A stretch of DNA of 64,000 nucleotides from Rehmannia glutinosa. Its lineage: Eukaryota > Streptophyta > Magnoliopsida > Lamiales > Orobanchaceae. Below the pieces are notes generated by a model that saw only the letters and a program-made list of their open reading frames with translations, did no database searches and was not told the origin of the DNA. The stretch lies in NCBI GenBank assembly GCA_016081115.2, contig CM071936.1, positions 92,061,943 to 92,125,942 on the forward strand, written 5' to 3'. Position numbers and translations under genes: made by a program. How positions within the stretch are numbered: position 1 is the first letter of the stretch; the number at the start of each line of letters is the position of its first letter. Positions 42,886-54,725 of the stretch are shown in pieces.

Positions 42886-44893
42886 TCCAAAAATCCAAGT
42901 GTTTAGGGCTTGGAAAGTAAATTTCCTAAAATTGAGGGACTAATGTGTAAAATACTAAAGTTGAGGACCCAAATGAAATTTCCAGGACTTATGCAGCCCA
43001 TGCACCTGGAAATACTAACTTAACTATAACTTAATTATATTTTGGCCCCAAGGTTCAAATTTCATAACAATTGGACCCCTAAAAGCCTTAAAGGCAATTA
43101 TTTCAAAATGGGACAAAAATGATATTTTTAAAAGTTAAAGGACCTACACTAATTTCTTTTAAAAACTGCTTTTGTCCCAATATCCTACTAACTTTAGTGA
43201 CATTTTCCAACTGGAATCACATTAAAAGCCTTTCCGGTTTGTGAGTTCCGATTATTTTAAACTTAAGGTCCAAAATGATAATTTTTACAAATGTGGGGCC
43301 AATGTGAGAATTTTATAAAAACTCGACCTCAAAACATTAAAAACCTGAATCCCTGGACAATTTGGAGAATTTAGGAACTGACCTCATAATTTTTCAAGGT
43401 CGGAATATTTATTTGTTCAATTTTTAACCCCAAACGTGTTGGTTTTTACAAAATGGGGCGAAATTGTAATTTTTCTTTTATAAAGGACCTAACCCAAATT
43501 ATTTTCCCTTTTACTAAAATAGCTCTGGACCCTCTGACTTGGAGATTTAATTAAAATATTTTATTTTCCCAAAAACCCTTGACTTATCGGACCGATTTGA
43601 CCGATTAATACCCGATCGCGGAGCGACTTCCTCGCCTTGCGATGTTGAATCTATAACGGGACTTATGTTACACCTAATCTTTCAAGATATCTAAGGTTTC
43701 TTATCCTTCCGATAATCATCTTCATCCAAAAACTCCACCAACGCCATAATTGCCACTCGCGTTTCAAAATTTTCCTGAACTGCTTCCCTAAATCAATAAT
43801 ATTCGACTGCCTGATTGACTACCTGAACTTGTATTTACTTTCCTGCTTGAGTCAACTTGGTGTGTCGAGTTCACAGTCGGAATGGATACATCGGGGATGG
43901 AACTGGGCAGCTCGGCTGCTATTCCACTCTTCCGGCCCCATCGTCCTAATCCCGCAACTAAGGGATGGAGTTTATCCAAGGGAAGTGGGTCGTAGTACTT
44001 GAGGTATAATCATGATTATGACAATCCGGGCCGCTAGCTCTACTGTGGATTTGTCTTTGCCTATGGAGCGATAAGGTGACAGGTTTTGGACCATCTTGCT
44101 CGGGGAGTTACAAGGAAGAACGAAGGAATTGCTTTCTGATCCACACGATTCCAGAGTTATCGGACCCGTTTGGATGGCGCTACAAATCCGTATGCAAACT
44201 TGTTTTATTGGTTCGCACTACAAATCCGCACGCAACCATTATTTGTCTTGCATGGGATTGGCGTTACATTTCCGCACGCAATCCTACCTATCTTGACCGA
44301 ATCACATAGTGCTGTGTGAGCATGAACTATTTTCTTGAATCGTATAAGTATATTACTTAAATATATTATCACGACGCTTGTGGACTATGTGTGAATTCAT
44401 GCATCATACTCACACGCGTTTTCATATAATGTTGTTTTCGCATTAACTATATATCGCCACACTTGCACACGATCACCCATCCACCGAGATTTATGTGTCA
44501 TCCCCACTGTTTTCTAACCTTTAGATGAGGACTTCGTTGAAGATTTGAACCGCCTACTTGGATTGAGCATTTATACTCCGCTTGTTGAATTTACTATCTT
44601 TTGTTGTTGATAGACTCGTTTCTTGTGATTGTTGTTGGACTATTCTATTTTCTTTTCATTCCGGTTTGTAACTGAAGGGCGTAGGACCCTTTGACTTTTA
44701 AGTTGTCATCGTTGGTTGATTTTCGAGAATGTAATTTGGATTATGGATTGTGGACTGTAAGTTGTGCTTGTTATTTTATTTCCGCTGCTATTTTGACTCT
44801 GTTTCATTGGGTTCTCGACGATATTCGTCTGGACTGTTTGGTTATATGTATTTAAGTTGTGGATCGTCATCGCGTCCCATTTGGGGCGTGACA
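42886..44893 (+). repeat. Tekay 5' LTR, second part
   Basis: Continues the LTR text interrupted at 29374 and ends GGGGCGTGACA at 44893. It aligns with 52806-54725. A GC-richer block at 43850-44060 and a three-unit tandem repeat at 44171-44290 are shared with the other family members. Confidence 0.92.
44171..44290 (+). repeat. Three-unit tandem repeat near the Tekay LTR 3' end
   Basis: Three units of about 40-45 bases built on GGCGCTACAAATCCG-ACGCAA and ending TTGCAT-GG. The same triplet occurs at 54044-54172, 59110-59238 and, inverted, 60805-60940. Confidence 0.85.
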
Positions 44894-44900
44894 GTTAGAG

Positions 44901-44912
44901 TGGTATCAGAGC
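44901..44912 (+). other. Primer binding site of Tekay element, initiator Met type
   Basis: TGGTATCAGAGC, seven bases after the LTR end. Confidence 0.85.
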
Positions 44913-45202
44913 TCGGCTAGTAAGATGGAAACTTACACCGAGCTGACCCAGGATAGGACCCTCGGTCTGTGTTTTGGGTAGTACCGCGACTTGACCAATT
45001 AAGTGTGAAATCGATTTCAAATTGGCATAGAACCGCCTTATTGATGTTTGAACTAAGTTAGAACGCATATTTTGAGATTCCATAGTGATACTTGTCTTAA
45101 CTTAGTTGATTCTTGACTGATTTCCTTTATTCATTCTTTCCTTACTCTCTCCTTATCTTTCCTCTACCTTTGACTGATCCGCCTTAGTTTTGTTTGATCA
45201 GG

Positions 45203-45775
45203 ATGGAGTCGGCGCCGCCTTCTTGGTGGGATGTTTTCCATGCCCGTGCTGAGCGGGAGTACTACCGGGCACTGATGATTCACTGGCACCGGGAGAAAAT
45301 GAAGAGGGCAAGTGACGGCAACCAGAAATGGGAGATTGACGCCCGCCTATCCCGCGACACCGTTGAGCGCTTGGAGGAGACCCTCATCAAGCAGATGACA
45401 GTGATAGAGGACCTTACACAGGCCCTAGCTCAGAGAGACGCCACACTGGAGGCTGCTTTGGCAGCTAATGCCCATCCATTGCCACCATCCGAGGTGGAGC
45501 CCGTGCCTAACGCCGAGGAGGATCCTGAGGAGGATCCCGAGGAGGATCCTGAGGAGGATCCAGTTGACATTGGAGAGCCTGAGGCACTTGAGGCTGCTCC
45601 ATTTGACATTGGAGAGCCTAAGGCACTTGAGGCTGCTCCACTTGATGAGGCTCAGGGATTCGAGCAGTGGTTGGATTTCGTTGATTGGCCTGAGGTCGAG
45701 GTGCCACCTCAGCCCGACCCGGCCCCGATTATGGACATAGATGCGAGTGACTATGATGGCGATCTCACTGATTAG
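45203..45775 (+). CDS. Small acidic ORF upstream of Tekay gag (function unknown)
   Basis: A 190-codon frame from ATG 45203 (MESAPPSWWDVFHARAEREY) to TAG at 45773; an upstream in-frame TTG is not a plausible plant start. Residues of about 10-85 are a charged, helical region ending in a coiled coil (VERLEETLIKQMTVIEDLTQ). The second half is very acidic, with four tandem EEDP repeats and two DIGEPEALEAAP-type repeats. There is no zinc knuckle, membrane segment or enzyme motif. It lies 290 bases before gag and, unlike gag and pol, has no stop or shift. It may be an accessory protein or lineage-specific ORF0; I do not recognise a named family. Confidence 0.6.
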   Translation: MESAPPSWWDVFHARAEREYYRALMIHWHREKMKRASDGNQKWEIDARLSRDTVERLEETLIKQMTVIEDLTQALAQRDATLEAALAANAHPLPPSEVEPVPNAEEDPEEDPEEDPEEDPVDIGEPEALEAAPFDIGEPKALEAAPLDEAQGFEQWLDFVDWPEVEVPPQPDPAPIMDIDASDYDGDLTD

Positions 45776-46065
45776 TTATCTTGATTGTCAGTTTGTACTC
45801 TTGCTGTTGTAGACGCTCATTCCAGTGTTGTACCTTACTTTTTATTGTATTAGATTCAGTTGTATTTTGGTTCTGATGTATCTGACTTAGTATTACTACT
45901 GTTGTACTATGGGTGTATTCAAGTTTTACATTAATGGATATGCCTTTTGCTATTTATTCATTGTCTTGTGTTTGTAGTTACTTTCCCTGCGATATAACTT
46001 GCTTTATGCGAATAATTATTGTATTCATCTACTCGTGAATCGCAACTAACGCTTCAAGATACAGA

Positions 46066-47165
46066 ATGGCCGAACATCGAGGACGTGGGAGACCTCGCCG
46101 CGTTCCACGAGGGGATAACGACGTACCCAGGGACCGGGTACCCTCCCCTGAATTACCACCGCCTCCTCCACCTTCTCCAGGGGACAACTTGACTGCGCAG
46201 GCCCTATAACAAATACTGGTTTTCATGAGGCAACAGGCAGAGCCTCAATCCCGTGCTCCCGAACCTGCCAGAGAGGCGAACGATCGCACATTGGAGCGAT
46301 TTCTACGGTTTGATCCACCAGCCTTCTTAGGAGAGCTGAATGATTTGAAGGCAGAAGAATGGGTAGAGAAATTGGAGAATATCTTCAACGCTCTCTAATA
46401 CTCAGATGAGCAGAAAATCACACTCGCCGTATTTTGTCTGGAATCGGCTGCTAGAGACTGGTGGAGGGCAGTTGAAAGAAGATGGGAACAGGACCGGGTA
46501 GCCAGAACATGGGGGAATTTCTTGGCCGAGTTCAATGAACAGTACATTCCACAGGTTGTGAAAGAGGCGCGCCGAGATAAATTCCACAGATTGAGACAAG
46601 GGAACATGATTGTAGCTCAGTACGAGTCTGAATTTGACCGATTGTCCAAGTATGCTCTGGGGACAATCAGTACCGAAGAGGATAAGCTTTACAAGTTCAC
46701 TCGAGGATTGAAACCGGAACTTTAAACAATCGTTGGATTGTTGAACTAACAACCTACTCGGTGCAGTAAAGGCGGCTCTCCGCATTGAGTCGGGATCGAA
46801 CCGTATTGGGATGATTCAGCAGAGTAGGCCATCGAAGCGATCTTAAGAGGACAGTTGTGGGACAGCCATCTAAACCGCCTGCTAAGTTTCAGAAGGGACC
46901 AGTTAATAAGACAGATAAGGGAAAGGGACCAGTATAAGGAAAGCCGGGTCAATTGTGTGCATATTGCCAGAAATCGGGACATACCGCCAATGATTGTTGG
47001 CGTAAACAAGGAAGGTGTTTGCGCTGTGGTAGTAATCAAGATCACCAAAAGATTGCTCAAGTACGAGGACCGAACCAAACAGATGGCCGCAGGTTTAGAA
47101 ATGGCCAGGGTAATCGGCAAGGATGCCCGCCGAGCATTTGCACTAGCCGGACAGAGGCAAGATGA
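46066..47165 (+). pseudogene. Tekay gag (retrotrans_gag domain and zinc knuckles)
   Basis: ATG 46066 opens MAEHRGRGRPRRVPRGDNDV, a basic and proline-rich start. The retrotrans_gag core follows: LERFLRFDPPAFLGELND, ARDWWRAVERRW, EFNEQYIPQVVKEARRDKF, LRQGNMIVAQYESEFDRLS, YKFTRGLKPEL. In-frame TAA codons lie at about 46207, 46396 and 46723, then a frameshift. Zinc knuckles CAYCQKSGHTANDC and CLRCG...H lie in frame 3 at about 46953-47060. Gag packages the element RNA; this copy is broken. Confidence 0.87.
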
Positions 47166-47461
47166 TGTGGTGGAAGGTACGCTTCTAGTATCTAACCACT
47201 ACGCTAAAATATTGTTCGACCCTGGATCAACGCATTCATTCGTTGCACCGCATTTTGTACACAAACCGCATGCATGCATGGAACATATGCCTATATGTCT
47301 AGAAGTGTCAACTTCTATGGGTGCAAGTCAATGTGATATTATCTATAATGCATGTGAAGTTAAGATTGTTAAGATAAACTTTCCGCCGATTTAATCCTAT
47401 TACCTATATCCGAATACGACGTGATATTGGGGATGGTAGTTATCTCGCACACCATGCACAA
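47080..47461 (+). pseudogene. Tekay aspartic protease
   Basis: VVEGTLLVSNHYAKILFDPG followed by STHSFV is the RVP_2 active site of chromovirus polyproteins, here D-P-G in place of the usual D-S-G. The next conserved block, ISEYDVILGM, appears at about 47402-47435 in another frame after a TAA at 47392. The text between this and the RT is shifted. Confidence 0.8.
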
Positions 47462-48590
47462 ATGGACCGCCATAACAAGTCCATTAAGCTATGTGAACAG
47501 GAAAACCCGAAGTGGAAATTTCGGGAAGGGCACGAGTTAAGATTGCCCCAATCATTTCAAAGAATGAAAGCGAGGAAGGCTATCACTAGAGGGGCTCAAG
47601 GGTACTTGGCGTTTGTAATTAACAAACCCACGATTGATACACAAATTAACCAAGTACCTATAGTATCGTGGTACACGGATGTATTTCCACAAGAACTCAC
47701 CACTGTCCCTCCAGATAGGGAAGTCGAGTTTACCATCGGGGTGTTACCAGGGACAGCCCCGATCGCTAGAACACCGTATAGAATGGCTCCTCTTGAGTTA
47801 CAAGAGTTGAAGACGCAATTACGTAAAACCGATGGATGTGGGATTTATCCGACCGAGCACGCGTCTCGTGGGGAGCACACTTTGTCTTTGTTTGTCAAGA
47901 AGAAAGATGGCACATTAAGACTGTGTATAGATTATCGTGGTCTTAATAGCGTGACCATCAAGAACAAACATCCCCTCCCGAGGATAGACGAACTATTTGA
48001 TCAACTTCAAGGAGCGACGGTGTACTCGTAGTTTGATTTACAATAGGGATATTACCAACTGAAGATCCACGAAGAAGACATTTCCAAAACTGCATTTCAA
48101 ACCCGATATGGACACTACGAGTTTGTAGTGATGCTTTCGGTCTGACGAATGCACCGGCAACATTTATGGACCTGATGCATCGAGTCTTCCAACCTTATTT
48201 GGATCAATTCGTAGTGATATTCATTGATGACATACTCGTATACTCTAAGTCTAGAGAAGAGCATGAACGTCATCTGAAAATCGTTTTGGAGACACTACGA
48301 GAGCATAAGCTGTATGCCAAATTCAACAAGTGCGAATTTTGGCTTAGTGAAGTCGCGTTCTTGGGACATATAGTATCCGCACCGGGATTGCAAAAGTAGA
48401 TCCTCGAAGGTACAGACAGGTGGTTGAATGGAAACAACTCGAGTCCGTAATGTAAATCAGGAGTTTCTAGACTATTTGGATATTATCGAAGATTTATCCA
48501 GGATTTTTCCAAGATAATAGGACCACTCACTCGACTAACCAGAGGAAGCAAGTCAAGTTTGAGTGGAATGACAAATGCAAGGCGAGTTTC
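47462..48590 (+). pseudogene. Tekay reverse transcriptase
   Basis: Canonical chromovirus RT text: VPPDREVEFTIGVLPGTAPI, RTPYRMAPLELQELKTQL, SLFVKKKDGTLRLCIDYRGL, KHPLPRIDELFDQLQGATVY; then a TAG at 48029. The fingers/palm region continues (TAFQTRYGHYEFVVM), shifts, and shows the catalytic FIDDILVYS at 48220-48246 and LYAKFNKCEFWLSEVAFLGH. A TAG near 48397 and further shifts lead into a YYRRFIQDFSK block. The polymerase motif is intact but the frame is not. Confidence 0.88.
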
Positions 48591-48990
48591 CAAGAGTTGA
48601 AGAAACGTCTTACTATAGCTCCAGTCTTAGCCCTTCCAAAGGGGACCGAAAACTTTGTCGTCTACAGTGATGCATCAAAAGAAGGACTAGGAGCAGTGCT
48701 CATGCAGGAAGGAAAAGTTATCGCGTACGCATCACGAAAGCTCAAGCCGTATGAAGCAAATTATCCAACGCATGACTTGGAATTGGCAGCGATAGTTTTC
48801 GCGTTAAAGAAATGGAGACACTATCTCTACGGAGCAACATTCACGGTATCATAAGAGCTTGAAGTATCTATTCTCTCAGAAAGACCTCAATCTGAGGCAA
48901 CGGAGATGGATGGAGTTGATTGAGGACTATCACTTTGATATTCAATACCATCCCGGGAAAGCTAACGTCGTAGCAGATGCTCTAAGAAGA
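48591..48990 (+). pseudogene. Tekay RNase H
   Basis: FVVYSDASKEGLGAVLMQEG, VIAYASRKLKPYEANYPTHD, LELAAIVFALKKWRHYLYG: the gypsy RNase H with its D, E and later D sites. A TAA after FTVS at about 48852 and a shift are followed by YLFSQKDLNLRQRRWMELIE and GKANVVADALRRK in another frame. Confidence 0.87.
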
Positions 48991-50564
48991 AAGGCGAGCT
49001 TAGCCAGGCTTATGATTCGAGAGTGGGAATCATTAGAAGAGCTGAGCAATTGGAATCTGACGAGAACCAATACTAAGATTTCGTGTGCTAACATTTCGGT
49101 TAAACCCGATCTGCTGAAAGAGATCAAAGAAGCACAAGAGAAAGATGCACATCTTCAAAAACTGAAGGAAAAGATACTTAAAGGAGAAAGATCAGAATTC
49201 TCGGTACCTGAAGATGGAGTTATCAGATTCCGGAATCGAGTGTGTGTACCGAACGACGAGCAGATTAGGAATAGAATCTTAGCAGAGGCATACCGTTCAA
49301 AATACACTATACATCCTGGAGGAAACAAGATGTATAAGGATTTGAAACGGAGTTATTGGTGGGTAAACATGAAGAACCAGGTAGCGGAATTCGTTGCGAG
49401 ATGTTTGACTTGTCAACGAGTAAAAGTAGAACACCAACGACCATCTGGTTTACCACAACCATTGAGAATTCCCAAGTGAAAATGGGAACACATAATGATG
49501 GACTTCGTGACGGATCTACCAAGGACTAGAGGACGCCATGATGCTATTTGGTTAGTCGTAGACCGACTCACGAAATCTGCACAATTTTTACCCATCAAGA
49601 AAACTGATAGCTTGCAGAAACTTGCACAGACTTATATCCGAGAAATCATTCGACTGCATGGAGTACCAGTCGACATAGTATCCGACAGAGACCCGAGGTT
49701 TGTCTCTAGATTTTGGAAGTGCTTGCACGAGAATTGGGTACCTCACTAAGTTTCAGCACAGCAGCTCATCCACAAACCGATGGACAGTCTGAGCGAACAA
49801 TCCAAACCCTTGACGATATGCTGCGAGCCTGCACATTGGATTTTCAAGGAAGTTGGGATTCGCACTTACCATTAGCCGATTTCGCCTACAATAACAGTTA
49901 TCAGGCCACGATTGGGATGGTACCCTACGAGGCATTATATGGGCGAAAATGTAGATCCCCACTACACTGGGAGATTCATGACCAATGGACTACGAAAGAG
50001 AAACGAAAGTCGCCCTCGATTCCAAAGGTCGACTTAGTTTAGGAGGCCATGGAAAAGGTCAAGCTGGTCAAGGAGCGGATTCGCACAGCTCAGAGCCGCC
50101 AAAAGAGTTACGCGGACAAGAGAAGAAAGGATTTGGAATTTGAAGTCGGAGATGAAGTATTTCTCGATTCTCACCACGGAAAGGATTGATCAATTCCGAA
50201 GAAAGGAGGCAAGTTGAGTCCGAGATATGTTGGACCTTACAAGATTTTATAGAGGATCGGAAAGTTAGCCTACCGGCTCGAGTTACCAGCACCATATGCG
50301 GGAATGCACGATGTATTCCACGTATCGAGATTGAAGAAGTATCAACCAGATCCCGAGCATATCATCACTCAAGATACTCCTCCTCTAATGGAAAATTTAT
50401 CCTACACCGAGAGACCGATCCGGATCATTGATCAGTAGATACGACAGTTGCGTAAGAGAGAAATTCCGATGGTTAAATTGGTGTGGCAGAACCACAACCA
50501 AGACGAAGACGCAACGTGAGAGATGGAAGAAGACATGAGGAATCAATATCCAGAACTATTCTGA
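48991..50564 (+). pseudogene. Tekay integrase with C-terminal chromodomain
   Basis: The zinc-binding part reads YTIHPGGNKMYKDLKRSYWW then CLTCQRVKVEHQRPSG (H2C2). The catalytic core keeps D (MMDFVTDLP), D (IVSDRDPRF) and E (HPQTDGQSERTIQTL), with a TGA at 49477 and a shift near 49720. The GPY/F-type region (SPRYVGPYKIL) is followed by HDVFHVSRLKKYQPD. The last 60 residues (LSYTERPIRIIDQ ... LVWQNHN ... EEDMRNQYPELF) form a chromodomain-like tail that in chromoviruses guides integration toward heterochromatin. At least five in-frame stops lie after 50040. The frame ends at TGA 50562. Confidence 0.87.
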
Positions 50565-50585
50565 AGAGAATTTGGGGACCAAATT

Positions 50586-50603
50586 CTTTTAAGGAGGGGA
50601 GTA
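50586..50603 (+). other. Polypurine tract of Tekay element
   Basis: TTTTAAGGAGGGGAGTA directly before the 3' LTR. Confidence 0.8.
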
Positions 50604-53600
50604 TGTGAAGCCCCGATTTTTTCGAACATATAATTGATTCTTATTGTCGTCTATGTATTTGATCGACTATTTTACCGTGTCACTTTGATGGGTAATTATT
50701 AATAATATATATATTGTATTTTAATTTAATTTATTTAATTACTTGTGATCATGATCTTTATTAATTCTATTTCTCATTTATGATCACTTGATTGATCATT
50801 ATTACTATTTTTGTATTTATTAGTCACCTTAGAATTTTAAAAGACTATTTATTTTAGAGACTTTTACCTTATAGAATTAAGATTTTGATTTAGATTAAGT
50901 GATCACGAGACCTATAAGTGATCAAGGAAATCACTAATTATTTTGGAGATTGATATATTTCATCTATTATCATCAAATTTGGGACAAAAAAAATATGGAA
51001 TTACCACAATGCCCTTATAATGGACGGCCATGGTGATGATTTTGGAGTAAAAATATCATTCAACTCTTGTACACTTACACCTTATATTAGTCATCTTGTG
51101 TATAATTATACCATTAATTCAAACATTATACACATCATCTCATCCATTAATTCTTTAATACTATTTTTCCCAACATGTTGGAGTCTTCCCAACATTCCTT
51201 CTCTTTCCATACCTTGCCCATACTTTGACTAGTCTAATTGTCTCCATGCAAGAGACAATTTGCAAGACACAAATTTAATCAAAAATTCCTCCCCCTCTCT
51301 ACCATGGTGGACGGCCATTTTGGCAAGAAATGAACAAATTTTGTTCATTTCACCAACACATTCTAACCTCTCTCTAAAATTCATTCACATCTTCAAATCT
51401 TCAAACAAAATTCATTCATATCTTCAAACCTTCAAACACCAACTCTTCACATCTTCAAATCTTCAACATAAGTTCTTCATATCTTCAAGTACCCCTTCTT
51501 CACATCTTCAAATATTCAAACCCAAGTCTTTCACATCTTCAAACCCATCTTCATAACTCCAAGAACATCTTCTTCCTAACATCAAACATACTTTCTTTCT
51601 TCAAACATCTAAACCAAAACAAACAATCTTACCACTAATACTCAAAAAATTCGAACACCCCCTTTTCTCAAGGTAAGAAATTTCACTCCTCAATTCAACT
51701 TAAATTCTTTCTACTCATCACCTTCTTCTTTTAACATAAGTTTATATTTTGGATTTTGAGGTACTTAGAAGACCACTTGGAGACATACATGAATGGTGGT
51801 GAAACTTGAAGACTTGAAGAAGAACTAGTAGAGAAATTTGGACTACAAGGTAAGAATTGGACACTAGAACCCTTCTTTCCTCTTCTTTCTATTTTTTTCA
51901 AATTTTAACACCCCTTTTTCATTTTTGAGAAATAGGGGCTGACCTTAGGTGATTTTGGAGTTGAACCAAAAAATTCCAAATTTAAAGCTTCAACTAGTCT
52001 CCAATCACCTACTACACAAGGTAAAGTGTAGTCTTTCTCATTTTCTTATCTCCTTCTTTTTCTCCTTAATTTTTCTCTCATTTTTCTAACATTAAATTTT
52101 TGATATTTCTTGACTTAGGGGCTGACCTAAGTGACCTCATCCAAAAATTGTGAAATTTATCCTTTTATTTCACAATTTTCCAATTTTAAGGTGTGTGGAA
52201 AAATACTTTCCAACTTCTAGGTGTTTTTATTAAAATGCTTGTAGAATTTCGAACATGAGCCCTTGAGATATATAATCTATGTATTGCATGTCAATTTTAT
52301 GTATCAAATATGAAAATTCTCAAGAGTTGCTCAAAATTGCTATTTATTGAATTTTAGGTGCATGCATGTACAATTTAATGTTTTATTTGATGAATTCTTG
52401 TATGTATTGGACATGCATATGTATGATCTTTGAAATCCATATTTTGGATGACTTATAACCTGGACAAGTCGAGCATAATTGATTAAATTTCAATTTTGGA
52501 CTTAAAAATGTAAAAATGGAAAGTTGGTGGACTAAATTGCAAGAAAATGAAAGTTAAAGGACCCCTCTGCAAATTTAGATTTTTGGGACTGTACTCAGGT
52601 TCAAAAATGACTTTTGGACATTTTAATAAAGTTTTAAGAGTTTTAAGATAAATAAAATCAACCTTTAAAAGCCCAAGGACTAGATTGTAAAATTTTGAAT
52701 GTTTAAGGGTTACTTTGCAAATTTTAAAACTGTACCAGACCTTAACTTTAAATTTTGAAAATTTTATTCTTAAGGTACTGGAAATGACATATTTTAAATG
52801 TATTCCAAAAATCCAAGTGTTTAGGGCTTGGAAAGTAAATTTTCTAAAATTGAGGGACTAATGTGTAAAAAACTAAACTTGAGGACCCAAATGAAATTTC
52901 CAGGACTTATGCAGCCCATGCACCTGGAATACTAACTTAACTATAAATTAATTATATTTTGGACCCAAGGTTCAAATTTCATAATAATTGGTCCCCTAAA
53001 AGCCTTAAAGGCAATTATTTCAAAATGGGACAAAAATGATATTTTCAAAAGTAAAAGAACCTACACTTATTTCTTTTAAAAACTGCTTTTGTACCAATAT
53101 CCTACTAACCTTATTTGTGAGTTCCGATTATTTTAAACTTAAGGTCCGAAATTATAATTTTTACAAATTTGGGGCCAATGTGAGAATTTTATAAAAACTC
53201 GACCTCAAAACTTTAAAAACCTGAATCCCTGGACAATTTGGAGAATTTAGGAACTGACCTCATAATTTTTCAAGGTCGGGATATTTATTTGTTCAATTTT
53301 TAACCCAAAAAGTGTTGGTTTTTACAAAACGGGGCGAAATTGTAATTTTTCTTTACTAAAGGACCTAACCCAAATTATTTTCCCTTTTAATAAAATAGCC
53401 CTGGACCCTCTGACTTTGAGATTTAATTAAAATATTTTATTTTCCCAAAAACCCTTGACTTATCGGACCGATTTGACCGATTTATACCCGATCGCGGGGC
53501 GACTTCCTCGTCTTGCGATGTTGAATCTATAACGGGACTTATGTTCCACCTAATCTTTCAAGATATCGAAGGTTGCTTATCCTTCCGATAATCATCTTCC

Positions 53601-54725
53601 AAAAACTCCAACAACGCCATAATTGCCACTCGCGTTTCAAAATGTTCCTGAACTGTTTCCTTGAATCAATAATACTCGACTACCTGGTTGACTACCTGAA
53701 CTTGTATTTACTTTCCTGCTTGAGTCAACTTGGTGTGTCGAGCTCACAGTCGGAATGGATACGTCGGGGATGGAACCGGGCAACTCGGCTACCATTCCAC
53801 TCTTCCGGCCCCATCGTCCTAATCCCACAACTGAGGGACGGAGTTTGTCCAAGGGAAGCGGGTCGTAGTACTTGAGGTATAATCATGATTATGACAATCC
53901 GGGCCTAGCTAGCTCTACTGTGGATTTGTCTTTGCCTATGGAGCGATAAGGTGACAGGTCTTGGACCATCTTGCACGGGGAGTTACAAGGAAGAACGAAG
54001 GAATCGCTGTCTGATCCACACGATTTTGAAGTTATCGGACCCGTTTGGTTGGTGCTACAAATCCGTACGCAACCGCTACTTGTTTTGCATTGGTTGGCGC
54101 TACAAATCCGTATGCAACCATTATCTGCCTTGCATGGGATTCGCGTTACATTTTTGTACGCAATCCTACCTGTCTTCGATCGAATCACATAAGTGTCTCG
54201 TGTGATCATTAATCGCATTTTCTTGAACTGTATAAGTATATTACTTAAATATAGTTATCATGACGTTTGTGGACTGTGTGTGAATTCATGCATCATACTC
54301 ACGCGTTTTCATATAACTGTTTTCTCGCATTAACTATATATCGCCACACTTGCACACGATCACCCCATCCACTGAGATTTATGTCTCATCCCCACCTGTT
54401 TTCTAACCTTTAGATGAGGACTTCGTTCAAGATGATGAACCGGCCTTGGATTGAGCCTTTGTACTCCGCTTGTTGAATTTACTACTTCTTGTTGTTGTTG
54501 ATAGACTCGTTTCTTGTGATTGTTGTTGGACTATTCTATTTTCTTTTCATTCCAGTTTGTAACTGAAGGGCGTAGGACCCTTTGACTTTTAAGTTGTCAT
54601 CGTTGGTTGATTTCCGCTGCTATTTTGACTCTATTTCATTGGGTTTTCGATGATATTCGTCTAGACTGTTTGGTTATTTGTATTTAAGTTGTGAATCGTC
54701 GTCGCGTCCCGTTTGGGGCGTGACA
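50604..54725 (+). repeat. Tekay 3' LTR (4,122 bp)
   Basis: Begins TGTGAAGCCCCGATTTTTTC and ends GTTTGGGGCGTGACA. It matches the split 5' LTR, the solo LTR and the minus-strand LTR at the right edge. The short frames near 51020, 51260, 53573 and 53951 are LTR sequence. Confidence 0.93.
51384..51565 (+). repeat. CATCTTCAAA-type degenerate tandem repeat in Tekay 3' LTR
   Basis: Counterpart of 27957-28145 with the same unit and similar linkers. Confidence 0.75.

Larger units (their letters stand above)
27297..54725 (+). mobile_element. Tekay/Del-type chromovirus (Ty3-gypsy) with nested insertions
   Basis: Two copies of a LTR of about 4.1 kb enclose a 5.7-kb internal region with a tRNA-Met primer site, a small acidic ORF, gag with zinc knuckles, a protease (FDPGSTHSF), RT (FIDD), RNase H, integrase and a C-terminal chromodomain. 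The gypsy order (RT before integrase), the chromodomain and the very long LTRs fit the Tekay/Del lineage. The 5' LTR is missing about its first 150-170 bases and is split by the Athila-type element at 29375-42880. Gag and pol carry many stops. Without the nested DNA the element is about 13.9 kb. Confidence 0.88.

Noticed and set aside
45194..45202. Longer start for the acidic ORF three codons upstream.
   Set aside because: The upstream codon is TTG; for a plant nuclear transcript ATG 45203 is the sensible start.
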